Part shown: positions 35,457 to 44,649 of the stretch, piece after piece
Position numbering within the stretch: the stretch's first letter is position 1
Layout of the letters: every line of letters starts with the position of its first letter
Program-made: the position numbers and the translations under genes
NCBI GenBank assembly: GCA_963746825.1
Contig: CAVVCU010000005.1
Location: forward strand, 1 to 64,000
DNA from: JACVRW01 sp963746825
GTDB lineage: Bacteria; Actinomycetota; Thermoleophilia; Solirubrobacterales; Thermoleophilaceae
DNA: 64,000 bases
Reading direction: 5' to 3'
Notes under the pieces: model-generated
Told to the model about the DNA's origin: nothing
What the model saw: only the letters and a program-made list of their open reading frames with translations
Database searches by the model: none

Positions 35457-36617
35457 CTACGCAGCGCGCAACCGCAGCCCCACCAGCGGATAGATCGTCG
35501 TCGAGAGGATCGCGGCGCCGACCAGCGAGGCCGCGGTCGACGCGCGCATGTGGCCCTGGTCGATGGCGATGGTCGTGATGGCCACCACCAGGGGGAGCTC
35601 GGTGGCGGAGAAGAAGGCCAGGGCCAGCCGGCCCTGGCGGTCGAGCTGCCGGCGGTAGAGCAACAGGGCCGGCACTCCGCGGACGATGAGGAACAGGACC
35701 AGGAAGAGCGGCAGCTCGAGCAGCCGCAGCGGCTCCTCGGCCAGCGCGCTCAGATCGAACTTGACGCCGCTGACCACGAAGAAGAACGGAATGAAGAAGC
35801 CGTAGCCCACCGCCGTGAGCTTCGACTCGAAGACCTCCACCTCTCGACCCCGCAGCGCGACGCGCACGATCACGCCCGCCACGAACCCGCCCAGCAGGAG
35901 GTCGAGCCCGAGCGAGGCGGCCAGCGTGGCGAGGGCGAACACCGCCACCACCGCCACGCGGATGGCCAGCTGGCTGCTCGTCTCCAGCGTGCGCTCGAAC
36001 AGCGTCCAGTGGCGCCCGACGCCGCGGACACCGAGCACCGCGGCGGCCACGGCGATCAGGATGAACAGGGCCAGGATGAGCGCGTTGTCGGTGGCGCTCT
36101 GCGTGGAGAAGACGAACGTGATGAGCAGGATCGGGCCGAACTCGCCCATCGCCCCCGCGGCCAGCAGGTAGCCGCCGAAGCGGGTGCGCAGCTCCCCGGC
36201 GTCGCTGAGGATCGGGATGAGCGTGCCGATGGCCGTGGTGGCCAGAGCCGACCCGGTGAACAGGAGCGAGAGCACCAGCCCGGTGAGGGCGAGCAGCCCG
36301 CCGAGCGAGTAGGCGAGCACGAGCGATATGAGCCAGCCGATCGCGGCCAGCTTGAGCGGATCGCCGCGGATGCGCTCGAAGTCGATCTCGTAGCCGGCGA
36401 AGAAGAAGAGCATGCCCAGGCCGAGGCTGGAGAAGAACTCGAGGAACTCGTCGGGCTTGGCGAGCCCGAGCACCTCCGGCCCCACCACGATCCCGAGCAC
36501 GATCTCGATCACCACCACAGGCACCGCGAGATGAGGCCCGACGAGCCCGGCCGCGAACGCGGCGATCGCCCCCACCATGACCACCGTGAGGAAAGACTCC
36601 GTGTCGACTGAGATCAT
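35457..36617 (-). CDS. Cation/proton antiporter (CPA2/KefB family)
   Basis: 386 residues from ATG 36617 (MISVDTESFLTVVMVGAI). About twelve membrane helices; EIVLGIVVGPEVLGLA and GLGMLFFFAGYEIDFERIRG are standard Na+/H+ exchanger motifs, and GGYLLAAGAMGEFGPILLIT holds the G-x-x-x-E/D ion site region. No cytoplasmic KTN/TrkA domain follows, so it is a membrane-only antiporter for K+ or Na+. It is divergent from the pyrophosphatase gene (31 bases between the chosen starts). Confidence 0.85.
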   Translation of the reverse strand: MISVDTESFLTVVMVGAIAAFAAGLVGPHLAVPVVVIEIVLGIVVGPEVLGLAKPDEFLEFFSSLGLGMLFFFAGYEIDFERIRGDPLKLAAIGWLISLVLAYSLGGLLALTGLVLSLLFTGSALATTAIGTLIPILSDAGELRTRFGGYLLAAGAMGEFGPILLITFVFSTQSATDNALILALFILIAVAAAVLGVRGVGRHWTLFERTLETSSQLAIRVAVVAVFALATLAASLGLDLLLGGFVAGVIVRVALRGREVEVFESKLTAVGYGFFIPFFFVVSGVKFDLSALAEEPLRLLELPLFLVLFLIVRGVPALLLYRRQLDRQGRLALAFFSATELPLVVAITTIAIDQGHMRASTAASLVGAAILSTTIYPLVGLRLRAA

Positions 36618-36648
36618 GCGCGCCGGGACCCTACGCCCTTCGCTTCTC

Positions 36649-38274
36649 GTGCCTCCCATCTACGTCACCGGTCACCGCAATCCCGACGCCGATTCGATCG
36701 CGGCCGCGATCGGCTACGCCGAGCTCAAGCGCCGCCTCGATTCGGGCAACGAGTACAAGCCGGTACGTCTCGGCGAGCTCAACGCCCAGACCTCGTGGCT
36801 GATCGAGCGGGCCGGCGCCCCCGTCCCCGACCTGCTGCCCCACATCCTCCTGCGGGTGCGCGACGTGATGCGCGAGAGCTTCCCCACCGCCCAGGACGAC
36901 GAGCCGGTGCGCCAGGTCGGCCTGACGATGGCGCGCGAGAGCCTCGACCTGCTGCCGATCGTGGATGAGGGCGGCGACCTGGTCGGGGTGATGACCGAAC
37001 GCGCGCTGGCCCGGCGCTACATCCGCGAGTCGCGCGAGGCCTCTCGCCTCGACGCGCCCACCAGCGTCGACGCGATCGTCACGGTGCTGGAGGGAGAGCT
37101 GGCGGCCGGGGAGGGCGAACACGAGATCACGGGGCGGGTCTGGGTGCTGGCGATGGACGTGCGCTCGCCCACTCAGGTGGAGGAGGGGGACGTGGTGGTG
37201 ACCGGCGACCGGCCCGACGTGCAGCGCCGGGCGCTCGAGCGGGGTGCGGCGCTGCTCGTGACGAGCAACTCGGTGGTTCCCGGCGACGACGTGCTGGAGC
37301 TGGCCCGCGAGCAGGGGGCCGCGGTGGTCAGCTCCACGCTCGACTCCTACGTCACGGCCCGCATGATCACCCTGGCCGCTCCCTGCCACGCGCTGATGGA
37401 CGCCGAGCCGCTGACCGTGCGCCGCGACGATCTCCTGGGCGACGTGGCCGGGCAGATTGCCGACGTCGACTACCGGGCCGCGGTGGCGGTCGACTCGTCC
37501 GGTTCCCCGGTGGGGCTCGTGACCCGCTCGGACCTGGTCGGCCCGGCGCCGCGGCGCGTGATGCTGGTCGACCACGCCGAGCAGGCCCAGAGCGTGCCCG
37601 GGGTGGAGGAGGCCGAGATCGTGGAGATCCTCGACCACCACCACATCGGCTCGATCGAGACCCGCGTGCCGGTGGCTGCGACCTTCGACCCCGTGGGCTC
37701 GACGGCGACACTCGTGGTCGAGCGCTATCGCCAGGCGGGCATGGAGCCCACCCCTCCCACCGCGACCATGCTGCTGGGCGCCGCGCTCTCTGACACCGTG
37801 ATCCTCAATTCGCCGACCACCACCGAACGCGACCACGCGGTGGTCGAGTACCTCGAGCGGGTGCTGGAGATCGACGCGAGCGAGTTCGGGCGTGAGATGT
37901 TCGAGTCCACGTCCGACGTATCGCACGTGGCCGCCGCGGAGATCGTGGGACGCGACGCCAAGCAGTACGAGGTCGAGCCCGGGCAGACCATCTCGATCGC
38001 CCAGATCGAGACGGTGGGCGACTCGCTCCTGGAGCGAAAGGAAGAGCTGATGGAGGCCCTGAGCGCCCAGCGCGACCGCGAGGGCCACCTGCTCTCCGCA
38101 CTCATGGTCACCGACATCCTCGCCAAGGGCAGCGAGCTGCTGGTGGCCGGAGACCTGGCGCCGGTGGAGCGCGCGTTCGACAGCGAGGCCGACGGGGGCG
38201 TGCTCGACCTGCCCGGCGTGATGAGCCGCAAGAAGCAGGTGGCGCCGAAGCTGCTGGCCGCCGCCGCGCGCTGA
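36649..38274 (+). CDS. ppaC: Manganese-dependent inorganic pyrophosphatase with CBS domains
   Basis: About 541 residues from GTG 36649 (PPIYVTGHRNPDADSIAAAI), the normal family II opening; the open frame extends upstream but that part overlaps the antiporter start. DHH active-site motifs: GHRNPDADS, VEILDHHHIGSIETRVP, FDPVGSTATLV, and a C-terminal RKK motif (SRKKQVAPK). Two CBS regions interrupt the catalytic part (RVRDVMRESFPTAQDDEP and VDSSGSPVGLVTRSDL) with a DRTGG-like domain between. Such enzymes hydrolyse PPi and are regulated by adenine nucleotides at the CBS pair. Confidence 0.88.
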   Translation: MPPIYVTGHRNPDADSIAAAIGYAELKRRLDSGNEYKPVRLGELNAQTSWLIERAGAPVPDLLPHILLRVRDVMRESFPTAQDDEPVRQVGLTMARESLDLLPIVDEGGDLVGVMTERALARRYIRESREASRLDAPTSVDAIVTVLEGELAAGEGEHEITGRVWVLAMDVRSPTQVEEGDVVVTGDRPDVQRRALERGAALLVTSNSVVPGDDVLELAREQGAAVVSSTLDSYVTARMITLAAPCHALMDAEPLTVRRDDLLGDVAGQIADVDYRAAVAVDSSGSPVGLVTRSDLVGPAPRRVMLVDHAEQAQSVPGVEEAEIVEILDHHHIGSIETRVPVAATFDPVGSTATLVVERYRQAGMEPTPPTATMLLGAALSDTVILNSPTTTERDHAVVEYLERVLEIDASEFGREMFESTSDVSHVAAAEIVGRDAKQYEVEPGQTISIAQIETVGDSLLERKEELMEALSAQRDREGHLLSALMVTDILAKGSELLVAGDLAPVERAFDSEADGGVLDLPGVMSRKKQVAPKLLAAAAR

Positions 38275-38322
38275 CGGCGACGGCCAACAGAACCTTTACT
38301 AAGGCTCGACTAGAGGCTTAGA

Positions 38323-39177
38323 TCAGGGTCCAACCGGGCCGCCGAAACCGCCCGGACCGCCCGGACCGTGAGGCCCGCCCGGCCCGCCGGGCCCGCCGGG
38401 TCCGCGGCCGGCGAACTCGGGAAGCGCCGCCTCGACCTTCGCCTTGCTGAGGTTGAAGCGCTCGGCCAGGAAACTCACCAGGTCGTCGCGCCGGTCCTGC
38501 GGGCGGAAGGTCGCGCCCGCGCGCATCTCCCGCAGCGCCTTGCGCAGCTCGGCCCGGGTCAGGTCGAGCTCCTGGGCGAGCCGGTTCAGCGGCATCGCGT
38601 GCGGCCGGCCGTGGCGTCCGTCGCGCTTGTCGGGACGCAGCTCCATCAGCGCCGTCTCCACATCGCCGGCCTCGAGGTCGAGCTTCTCGGCCAGGTCGGC
38701 CGCGAAGTCGCCGGGCTCGCCGCGCGCTCCCGGCCCGGGACGCTCGTCCTTGAGCTCCTCCAGTGCCGTCGCCACCTTGTCGGCGTCCACGCCGAGCGCG
38801 TCAGCGAGCTGGGCCGTGAAGCGCGTCCTGCGCTCGCTCTCCAGGGCGTCGAACGCCGCCTGGACGTCCGCGGCCGGCTTGCCGAGCGCCTCGCCCAGCG
38901 AGGCGGCGAAGGCCGACCGCATGTCCGAGTGCTCTCGCTCGTGGAAGTCGCGCAGTGCATCGCTAAGGGCGTCCGCGTCGACGCCGAGGTCTTGGGCGAG
39001 ATCGCCGAAGCCGGGCGGTGCGACGCCGCGTTGCGCGACGCCGTTGGTGCTCGCGGTGCTGCTGCCTGCGGCGGCCGAGGAGCCGCCGTCGGCCTGGGTG
39101 CCGATGCCGTAGGCGACGGAGGAGAGCCCCACCGCCCCGGCGAGGACGATTGCCGTTGTCTTCTTGGGTGATCGCAT
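38323..39177 (-). CDS. Exported protein with six helical repeats and a Gly/Pro tail
   Basis: 284 residues from ATG 39177 (MRSPKKTTAIVLAGAVGLSS, a signal peptide). Six units of about 21-23 residues follow at positions 58-78, 90-112, 120-142, 158-180, 198-219 and 233-255, each with the pattern hydrophobic-x-x-x-LA-x-x-LG-V/L-D-A-D-x-V-x-x-AL-x-x-L (for example ADALGVDADKVATALEEL). The end is collagen-like Gly/Pro (GPGGPGGPGGPHGPGGPGG). The repeat resembles a helix-turn-helix-like small bundle seen in other exported actinobacterial proteins. It is divergent from a two-component system (90 bases), so it may be its target. Confidence 0.65.
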   Translation of the reverse strand: MRSPKKTTAIVLAGAVGLSSVAYGIGTQADGGSSAAAGSSTASTNGVAQRGVAPPGFGDLAQDLGVDADALSDALRDFHEREHSDMRSAFAASLGEALGKPAADVQAAFDALESERRTRFTAQLADALGVDADKVATALEELKDERPGPGARGEPGDFAADLAEKLDLEAGDVETALMELRPDKRDGRHGRPHAMPLNRLAQELDLTRAELRKALREMRAGATFRPQDRRDDLVSFLAERFNLSKAKVEAALPEFAGRGPGGPGGPGGPHGPGGPGGFGGPVGP

Positions 39178-39267
39178 GAGGCGACTCTTCCGGTCCTGTG
39201 TAGGACGCACCTAAGAGCGGCGTAGGAATCGCCGAAGACTGCGCGCTGTGCGGGCACAATGCACTGG

Positions 39268-39948
39268 ATGCGGATCCTGATAGTCGACGACGACCGCCCC
39301 CTGCGCGACGCGCTGCGGCGCACGCTGGTGCTGGGCGGATACGACACGCTGTCCGCCGGTGACGGAGCCACGGCGCTCACCGAGGTGTCGCAGTCGAGCC
39401 CGGATGCGGTGGTGCTCGACGTCGGCCTGCCCGACATCGACGGGCTCGAGGTTTCGCGCCGCCTGCGGGCCCAGGGCAATCGTGTCCCCATCCTCATGCT
39501 CACCGCGCGCGACGCGATCGAGGACCGCATCGACGGCCTCGACGCCGGGGCCGACGACTATCTGGTCAAGCCCTTCGACGTGGGAGAGCTCAAGGCGCGG
39601 CTGAGAGCGCTGCTGCGCCGCAGCACCCAGGCCGACGGGGATCCCGACGAGCCCTCGTTCGGGGAGCTGCGCCTCGATCCGTCGCGCCACGGAGTGAGCG
39701 TGGGGGAGAGGTTCGTGGAGCTGACTCGAACCGAGTACGGGCTGCTGGAGCTTCTGATGCTGAACGCGCGCCGAGTGCTTCCTCACTCGCTGATCTACGA
39801 GCGCGTGTGGGGCTACGACTTCGGGCCCTCGTCGAACGCGCTGCGCGTGTACATCGGCTACCTGCGCCGCAAGCTCAGCGACGCCGGCGCGCCGCCGCTG
39901 GTGCACACCGTTCGCGGGGTCGGCTACGTGCTCCGTGACGACCGGTGA
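39268..39948 (+). CDS. OmpR/PhoB-type response regulator
   Basis: 226 residues (MRILIVDDDRPLRDAL; an ATG three codons earlier is possible). Receiver domain with acidic pocket DDD, phospho-accepting Asp in DAVVLDVGLPDIDGLE, Lys in YLVKPFDVGELKARL; C-terminal winged helix with VELTRTEYGLLELLM and LRVYIGYLRRKLSDAG. It overlaps the kinase gene by four bases. The pair resembles the MprA/MprB-type envelope-stress systems of actinobacteria. Confidence 0.92.
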   Translation: MRILIVDDDRPLRDALRRTLVLGGYDTLSAGDGATALTEVSQSSPDAVVLDVGLPDIDGLEVSRRLRAQGNRVPILMLTARDAIEDRIDGLDAGADDYLVKPFDVGELKARLRALLRRSTQADGDPDEPSFGELRLDPSRHGVSVGERFVELTRTEYGLLELLMLNARRVLPHSLIYERVWGYDFGPSSNALRVYIGYLRRKLSDAGAPPLVHTVRGVGYVLRDDR

Positions 39949-41336
39949 GCCTTCGCACGCGCATCGCGGGCGCGGCGGGGCTGGCCGTTGCGCTGGCGGT
40001 GATCGCCGTGGCCGCGGCCGTGTACCTGGGAGTGCGCGCCGAGCTGCGCGGCGAGGTCGACGACTCCCTGCGCGCCCGTGCGTCGATGGCGTTCGACGGC
40101 GCCGGGCGCGGTGGGCCCGGGCCCGGCGGTGGGCCGGGAGGCTTCCCGCCCCGAGGGCCACAGCCGGCGTTCGGCGGAGCCGAGGGCTACGTCCAGCTGG
40201 TGCTTCCCGGCGGCCGGGTGATGCGGCGCCCGAGCGCCACCGGGGAGCTGCCCGTGCAGGCGCGCGCGCGAGAGATCGCCGACGCGGGCGAGGGCGAGTA
40301 CCTCACTGACCTGAGCGCCGACGGCGTGCACGTGCGCGTGCTCACCGTTGCGCTCCCCGGGGGCAGGGGCGCCCTGCAGGTGGCCCGGCCGCTCGACGAG
40401 GTCGACCGCCAGCTCGACCAGATCGTCCTGGTGCTGGTGCTGGTCGGCGCGGCGGGGATCGCCGTGGGCGCGGGGCTGGGGGCGCTTGTGGCGCGCACCG
40501 CGCTGGCGCCGATCGGCCGCTTCACCAGGCGCACCGAGGAGCTCGCCAGGGACCCCGATCCCTCGCAGCGCATGGAGGTGAGCGGCCGCGATGAGCTGGC
40601 GCGGCTGGCGCGCAGCTTCAACACGACGCTCGATGCACTCGAGCAGTCGGTGGAGGCCCAGCGCCAGCTCGTGGCCGACGCCAGCCACGAGCTGCGAACG
40701 CCGCTCGCGAGCCTGCGCGCGAACATCCAGAACCTCGAGAGCGCCGATCGCCTTCCCCTACACGAGCGCGAGGCGCTGCGGGCGGACGTGGTGTCGGAGC
40801 TCGACGAGCTGACGGCCCTGGTGGCGGACATCGTCGAGCTCGCGCGCGGGGCCAAGCCGGGGGAGATGAGCGACGACGTGCGGGTGGATCAGATCGTGGC
40901 GGAGGTGGTGGCCCGGGCGGAGAGCCGGGCGGGCACCGACGTGAGCTTCGACGTGAGCCTCGAGCCGACGCTGGTCCGCGGGCAGCCGCAGCGCATCCAG
41001 CGCGCGCTCTCCAACCTGGTCGACAACGCGCTCAAGTGGAGCCCGCCCCAAAGCACGGTCGAGCTCGCGCTGGAGGGAGGCGAGCTCACCGTGCGCGACC
41101 ACGGGCCCGGGTTCGCCGGCGCCGACCTGCCGCACGTGTTCGAGCGCTTCTACCGCGCCGCGGACGCCCGCGGGATGCCCGGCTCGGGTCTCGGCCTGGC
41201 CATCGTGCGCCAGGCGGCCGATGCCCACGGCGGGCGCGCCGAGGCGGCCAACGCGCCCGGCGGCGGTGCGCTCGTGCGCGTGTCCTTCGGGGCTAACCGG
41301 ATGCAGCCGAGCGAGACGCAGTCTCTCCCGGGGTGA
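39945..41336 (+). CDS. Sensor histidine kinase
   Basis: 463 residues, GTG start in the four-base overlap with the regulator. First membrane helix at residues 10-27 (AAGLAVALAVIAVAAAVYLG), a sensor loop of about 130 residues with a Gly/Pro-rich stretch (GPGPGGGPGGFPP), second helix (QIVLVLVLVGAAGIAVGAGL), HAMP, HisKA with the phospho-His in DASHELRTPLASLR, and HATPase with N-box NLVDNALKWSPP and G-boxes DHGPGFAG and GSGLGLAIV. The sensor loop shares the Gly/Pro character of the divergently encoded exported protein. Its end overlaps the convergent amidoligase gene by 44 bases. Confidence 0.9.
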   Translation: MSLRTRIAGAAGLAVALAVIAVAAAVYLGVRAELRGEVDDSLRARASMAFDGAGRGGPGPGGGPGGFPPRGPQPAFGGAEGYVQLVLPGGRVMRRPSATGELPVQARAREIADAGEGEYLTDLSADGVHVRVLTVALPGGRGALQVARPLDEVDRQLDQIVLVLVLVGAAGIAVGAGLGALVARTALAPIGRFTRRTEELARDPDPSQRMEVSGRDELARLARSFNTTLDALEQSVEAQRQLVADASHELRTPLASLRANIQNLESADRLPLHEREALRADVVSELDELTALVADIVELARGAKPGEMSDDVRVDQIVAEVVARAESRAGTDVSFDVSLEPTLVRGQPQRIQRALSNLVDNALKWSPPQSTVELALEGGELTVRDHGPGFAGADLPHVFERFYRAADARGMPGSGLGLAIVRQAADAHGGRAEAANAPGGGALVRVSFGANRMQPSETQSLPG

Positions 41337-42480
41337 GCTGCACCGGCTCGAGGAAGCGTTCGGAGAGCTCGGCCACCATCGCCTGAAGCCCTCTCTCCTC
41401 GGCGATCGCGCGCTGCCGCGCCGCGCCCGGAGTGCGCCCCAGCTCGGCCACCGCGCCGAGCTCGTCGACACAGCCGAGATCGCGGGCGTGGGCCTGGCCC
41501 GCGGCGGTGGCCTGGGCGAGCAGCCGGCGGACCGGGATCTGGGTGCCGGCGGCGGGATCGATCATGCTCGCCTCCATTCCGTCGCGGGCCGCCAGGAAAC
41601 GGTTCTCGGCCAGCACCTCGGGCGCGTCCAGCAGCTCGTCGCCCGCCAGGCGCTCTGTCGCCTCGAGGCGCACCAGCACCTGGATGAACGCGGCCACCGC
41701 GGCGACGTCGGTGACCGTGGTCTGAGCGTCGGCGATTCGGACCTCGACCGTGCCGAAGCGGGGCTGAAGACGGACGTCCCACCAGAGGAACGTCGGCTCG
41801 GGAAACGCGTCGGCGCGCAGCAGCACGTCGATCGCCTCCACGTAGGCGGGATAGCTCCCGAAACGGCGCGGGATGCCGGAGCGCGGGAAGGCCTGGAAGA
41901 GCGGCGTGCGCATGGAGGCCATGCCGCTGTCGCGCCCGCGCCAGAAGGGCGAGTTGGCGGACAGGGCGAGGATGGTCGGCAGGTGCGCGCGGATACGGTC
42001 GGCGGCGGCTATGGCCAGCTCGGGAAGCGGCACGCCCACGTGCACGTGCAGGGCGAACGTCGGCTCCCGTCGCGCCAGGTCGCGCAGCCCGCGCTCGAGC
42101 ACCTGGTACCGGGCGCCGCCCGATACCTGGGTGCGCTCGCTGGGTGCGGTGGGGTGGGTGCCGCCCACGGCCGGCCTCAGGCCGAGATCGCGCAGCTGCG
42201 CGTCGAGCGCGCCGCGAACCGCGAACAGCTCGGCGCAGGCCTCGGCCACCGTCGTGTGCACTCCCGTGGCCAACTCCAGCGTGCAGGCGTGCGTCTCGGC
42301 GGCCACGTGGCCGGCGAGCTCCGGCGTGAGCTCCGGCAGGAGGTCGTCGATGCGATGAGCGAGCGACCAGTCCTGAGGGTCGAGGAGGATCACCTCCTCC
42401 TCGAGCCCGACCGTCCAGGCCGGGCGTTGAGGATCGGCGTTCCAGTGCGCCCACTCGGGCAGCGCGGCGTGGCGCCTCAC
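41293..42480 (-). CDS. GCS2/YbdK-type carboxylate-amine ligase
   Basis: 395 residues from a GTG overlapping the preceding gene by four bases. Opening WTVGLEEEVILLDPQDW and the ATP/metal residues in AAETHACTLELATGVH, then TFALHVHVGVPLPE and STPLF-like MRTPLFQAFPRSG, match glutamate-cysteine ligase type 2 (YbdK). These enzymes join a carboxylate (often Glu gamma-COOH) to an amine with ATP. Third gene of the three-gene operon with C26 peptidase and circularly permuted ATP-grasp. It ends inside the convergent histidine kinase gene. Confidence 0.88.
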   Translation of the reverse strand: MRRHAALPEWAHWNADPQRPAWTVGLEEEVILLDPQDWSLAHRIDDLLPELTPELAGHVAAETHACTLELATGVHTTVAEACAELFAVRGALDAQLRDLGLRPAVGGTHPTAPSERTQVSGGARYQVLERGLRDLARREPTFALHVHVGVPLPELAIAAADRIRAHLPTILALSANSPFWRGRDSGMASMRTPLFQAFPRSGIPRRFGSYPAYVEAIDVLLRADAFPEPTFLWWDVRLQPRFGTVEVRIADAQTTVTDVAAVAAFIQVLVRLEATERLAGDELLDAPEVLAENRFLAARDGMEASMIDPAAGTQIPVRRLLAQATAAGQAHARDLGCVDELGAVAELGRTPGAARQRAIAEERGLQAMVAELSERFLEPVQLTPGETASRSAASG

Positions 42481-43241
42481 GCCGCCTCCTTGGAGCGCTC
42501 GGCGCGCTCCGCGCCCGCGCGCACCAGGCCCTCGAAGAGCGCCAGCTGCTCGGGGCGCTCGGACAGCGCCTCGGCGTGCCACTGCACGCCGAAGACGAAC
42601 CCGTTGGCTATGGCCTCGATCGCCTCGGGCACGCCGTCCGGCGCGTTGGCGACCACGCGCAGGCCGTCGCCCAGCTCGTCGATTCCCTGGTGGTGGTAGG
42701 AGTTGACCTCGAGCTGGGTGGCGCCCAGCAGCTTGGCCAGCCGGCTGCCGGGGAGGACCTTGATGTCGTGAGTATTCCCCTCCGTGAGGCTCTGGCGGTG
42801 CTCGACGTCCCCGCCGAGCTCGGGCAGGTGCTGGCAGAGCGTTCCGCCGCGGGCCACGTTCATCACCTGCATGCCGCGGCAGATGGCGAGTACCGGGAGC
42901 CCGCGAGCGAGAGCCCGGCGGGCCAATGCGAGCTCGAATTGGTCGAGCTCCGGCTCGGTCGGGCCGAGGTCCGCGTGCTCGGGCGCGCCGTAGTGATGGG
43001 GGTGGAGATCGGGCCCGCCCGACAGGCAAACCGCATCGAGGCGGTCGAGCAGCGCGTCGACCGCGCTGGTGCGCACGGGCGCGAGGATCACCGGAAGCCC
43101 GCCCGCCATCCGCATCGCCTCCAGGTAGCGCTCACCCAGCGCGAGCTCGCTGCGCGGCGGCTCGCCCTGAGGCACCGTCACGTGCTCGTCGCGCCGGCGC
43201 ACCTCGGACGTGGACACCCCGACCAGCGGCTGGGCGCTCAC
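42477..43241 (-). CDS. Class I glutamine amidotransferase-like peptidase (C26, PuuD-like)
   Basis: 254 residues. Nucleophile Cys in LAICRGMQVMNVARGGTLCQ, His/Glu in FGVQWHAEALSERPEQL and the substrate loop CLSGGPDLHPHHYG match gamma-glutamyl-gamma-aminobutyrate hydrolase (PuuD), which cuts gamma-glutamyl amide bonds. Start GTG overlaps the ATP-grasp stop by four bases, and its own stop overlaps the ligase start, so all three are coupled. A role in trimming or recycling the gamma-glutamyl product made by its neighbours is the natural inference. Confidence 0.88.
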   Translation of the reverse strand: MSAQPLVGVSTSEVRRRDEHVTVPQGEPPRSELALGERYLEAMRMAGGLPVILAPVRTSAVDALLDRLDAVCLSGGPDLHPHHYGAPEHADLGPTEPELDQFELALARRALARGLPVLAICRGMQVMNVARGGTLCQHLPELGGDVEHRQSLTEGNTHDIKVLPGSRLAKLLGATQLEVNSYHHQGIDELGDGLRVVANAPDGVPEAIEAIANGFVFGVQWHAEALSERPEQLALFEGLVRAGAERAERSKEAA

Positions 43242-44632
43242 GACATCACCCAGGTGTCCTTGCCGCCCCCGCGCTGGGAGCTGTTGACCACGAGGGCGCC
43301 GGGTTCGAGGGCCACCCGGGTGAGCCCGCCGGGCACCACCTGCGCCTCGCCGCCGGCCAGGAACACGAACGGCCGCAGGTCCACGTGGCGTGGCTCGAGT
43401 CGATCCTCGATGACCGTCGGATGCGTGGAGATCATCACGGTCTCCTGCGCCACGAAAGCCCCCGGATCGGCCTCCACGGCCTCGGCCGCGGCGCGCACGT
43501 CATCCTCGTGCGCGTGGGGGGCGACGACCACGCCGTGGCCGCCGTGGCCGGTGCGCGGCTTGATCACAAGCTCGCCCATCCGGTCGAACACCACTTCGCG
43601 CTGATCGCTCACATCAGGATCGTAAGTCGTTACGGAGGGAAGCAGCGGCTCCTCGCCGAGGTAAAAACGGACCATGTCCTCGACGTATGCGTGAGTCAGC
43701 TTGTCGTCGGCGACTCCGGTGCCGAATGCGTTGACGCAGGTAACCATCCCCTCCTTCATCGGCTCGAGGAGCTTCGCGCCCACATCGGTCAGATCTCCGT
43801 GCTCGTTGGACAGGCGGTCCTCGTCGGTGCGCCGGTAGAGCACGTCCACCCGCAGGCGGGCTCCCCCGGCGCGCGCCTCGAGGCGGCCGTCGCGGACGGA
43901 GAGATCGCCCAGGCCGACGATCGGGATGCCCAGCAGGCCGGCCAGGCGCTCGTGCTCGTACCAGGCGCTGTTCTCGGGCCCGTCGCTGAGCATGACCGTG
44001 ACCGGATCGGTCGCGTGCTCCGGCGCGGCGGCGCGCAGCGTGCTGCGAAGCATGGCGACGGCGTCGTCGAGCGGACGGCGGCCGTCGGCCAGCCAGGAGG
44101 GGAGCTGGGCGTCCACGCACTCGCGCGCGGCCAGCGCATAGGCCAGGCCCGAGGGCGTGCGCACGTTGTCCTCCAGCACACCGAAGCGTCCGCGCGACCC
44201 GCGCACCAGGTCGAGGCCGGCAACGGCGATCCGAACCGGGGCGGGGGGCAGGCCCACGAGCTCGGGCTCGAAGTGATCGCAGCTCTCGAGCGCGCGGCCG
44301 GGCACCACTCCCGCGGCGACGATCTCCTGCTCGGCGTAGACGTCGGCCACGAAGCGGTCGAGCGCACGAACGCGCTGCGCCAGGCCGCGCTCCAGCAGCG
44401 ACCACTCGCCGGCCTCGATCAGGCGGGGCACCGGGTCGAGCGTGAAGGGCTCGGGTACCCCGTCGAGCACGAAGCACACACCGCGGTCGGCCGCCTCGGC
44501 GGTCACCGCCCGGGCGAGGGCCCCGAGGTCGAGGGAGGCGAACGCGCCGACGATCTCGGCGTAGATCGGGCGCACGGAGCCGTCACTCGCGAAGGCTTCG
44601 TCGAAGACCTCCGTGGGCGGCCGGTAACTCAC
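43238..44632 (-). CDS. Circularly permuted ATP-grasp protein
   Basis: 464 residues, usual for the family (formerly DUF404/DUF407). Marks: FGVLEDNVRTPSGLAYALAA, VNAFGTGVADDKLTHAYVED, VIKPRTGHGGHGVVVAPHAH (ATP-binding strand and glycine loop) and the end NSSQRGGGKDTWV. In this family the ATP-grasp halves are swapped; members are predicted amide or peptide ligases. First gene of the amidoligase operon. Its ATG lies 90 bases from the next upstream gene, and a hairpin (44650-44666) is in between. Confidence 0.88.
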   Translation of the reverse strand: MSYRPPTEVFDEAFASDGSVRPIYAEIVGAFASLDLGALARAVTAEAADRGVCFVLDGVPEPFTLDPVPRLIEAGEWSLLERGLAQRVRALDRFVADVYAEQEIVAAGVVPGRALESCDHFEPELVGLPPAPVRIAVAGLDLVRGSRGRFGVLEDNVRTPSGLAYALAARECVDAQLPSWLADGRRPLDDAVAMLRSTLRAAAPEHATDPVTVMLSDGPENSAWYEHERLAGLLGIPIVGLGDLSVRDGRLEARAGGARLRVDVLYRRTDEDRLSNEHGDLTDVGAKLLEPMKEGMVTCVNAFGTGVADDKLTHAYVEDMVRFYLGEEPLLPSVTTYDPDVSDQREVVFDRMGELVIKPRTGHGGHGVVVAPHAHEDDVRAAAEAVEADPGAFVAQETVMISTHPTVIEDRLEPRHVDLRPFVFLAGGEAQVVPGGLTRVALEPGALVVNSSQRGGGKDTWVMS

Positions 44633-44649
44633 TGGCTAAGGATGGACGT

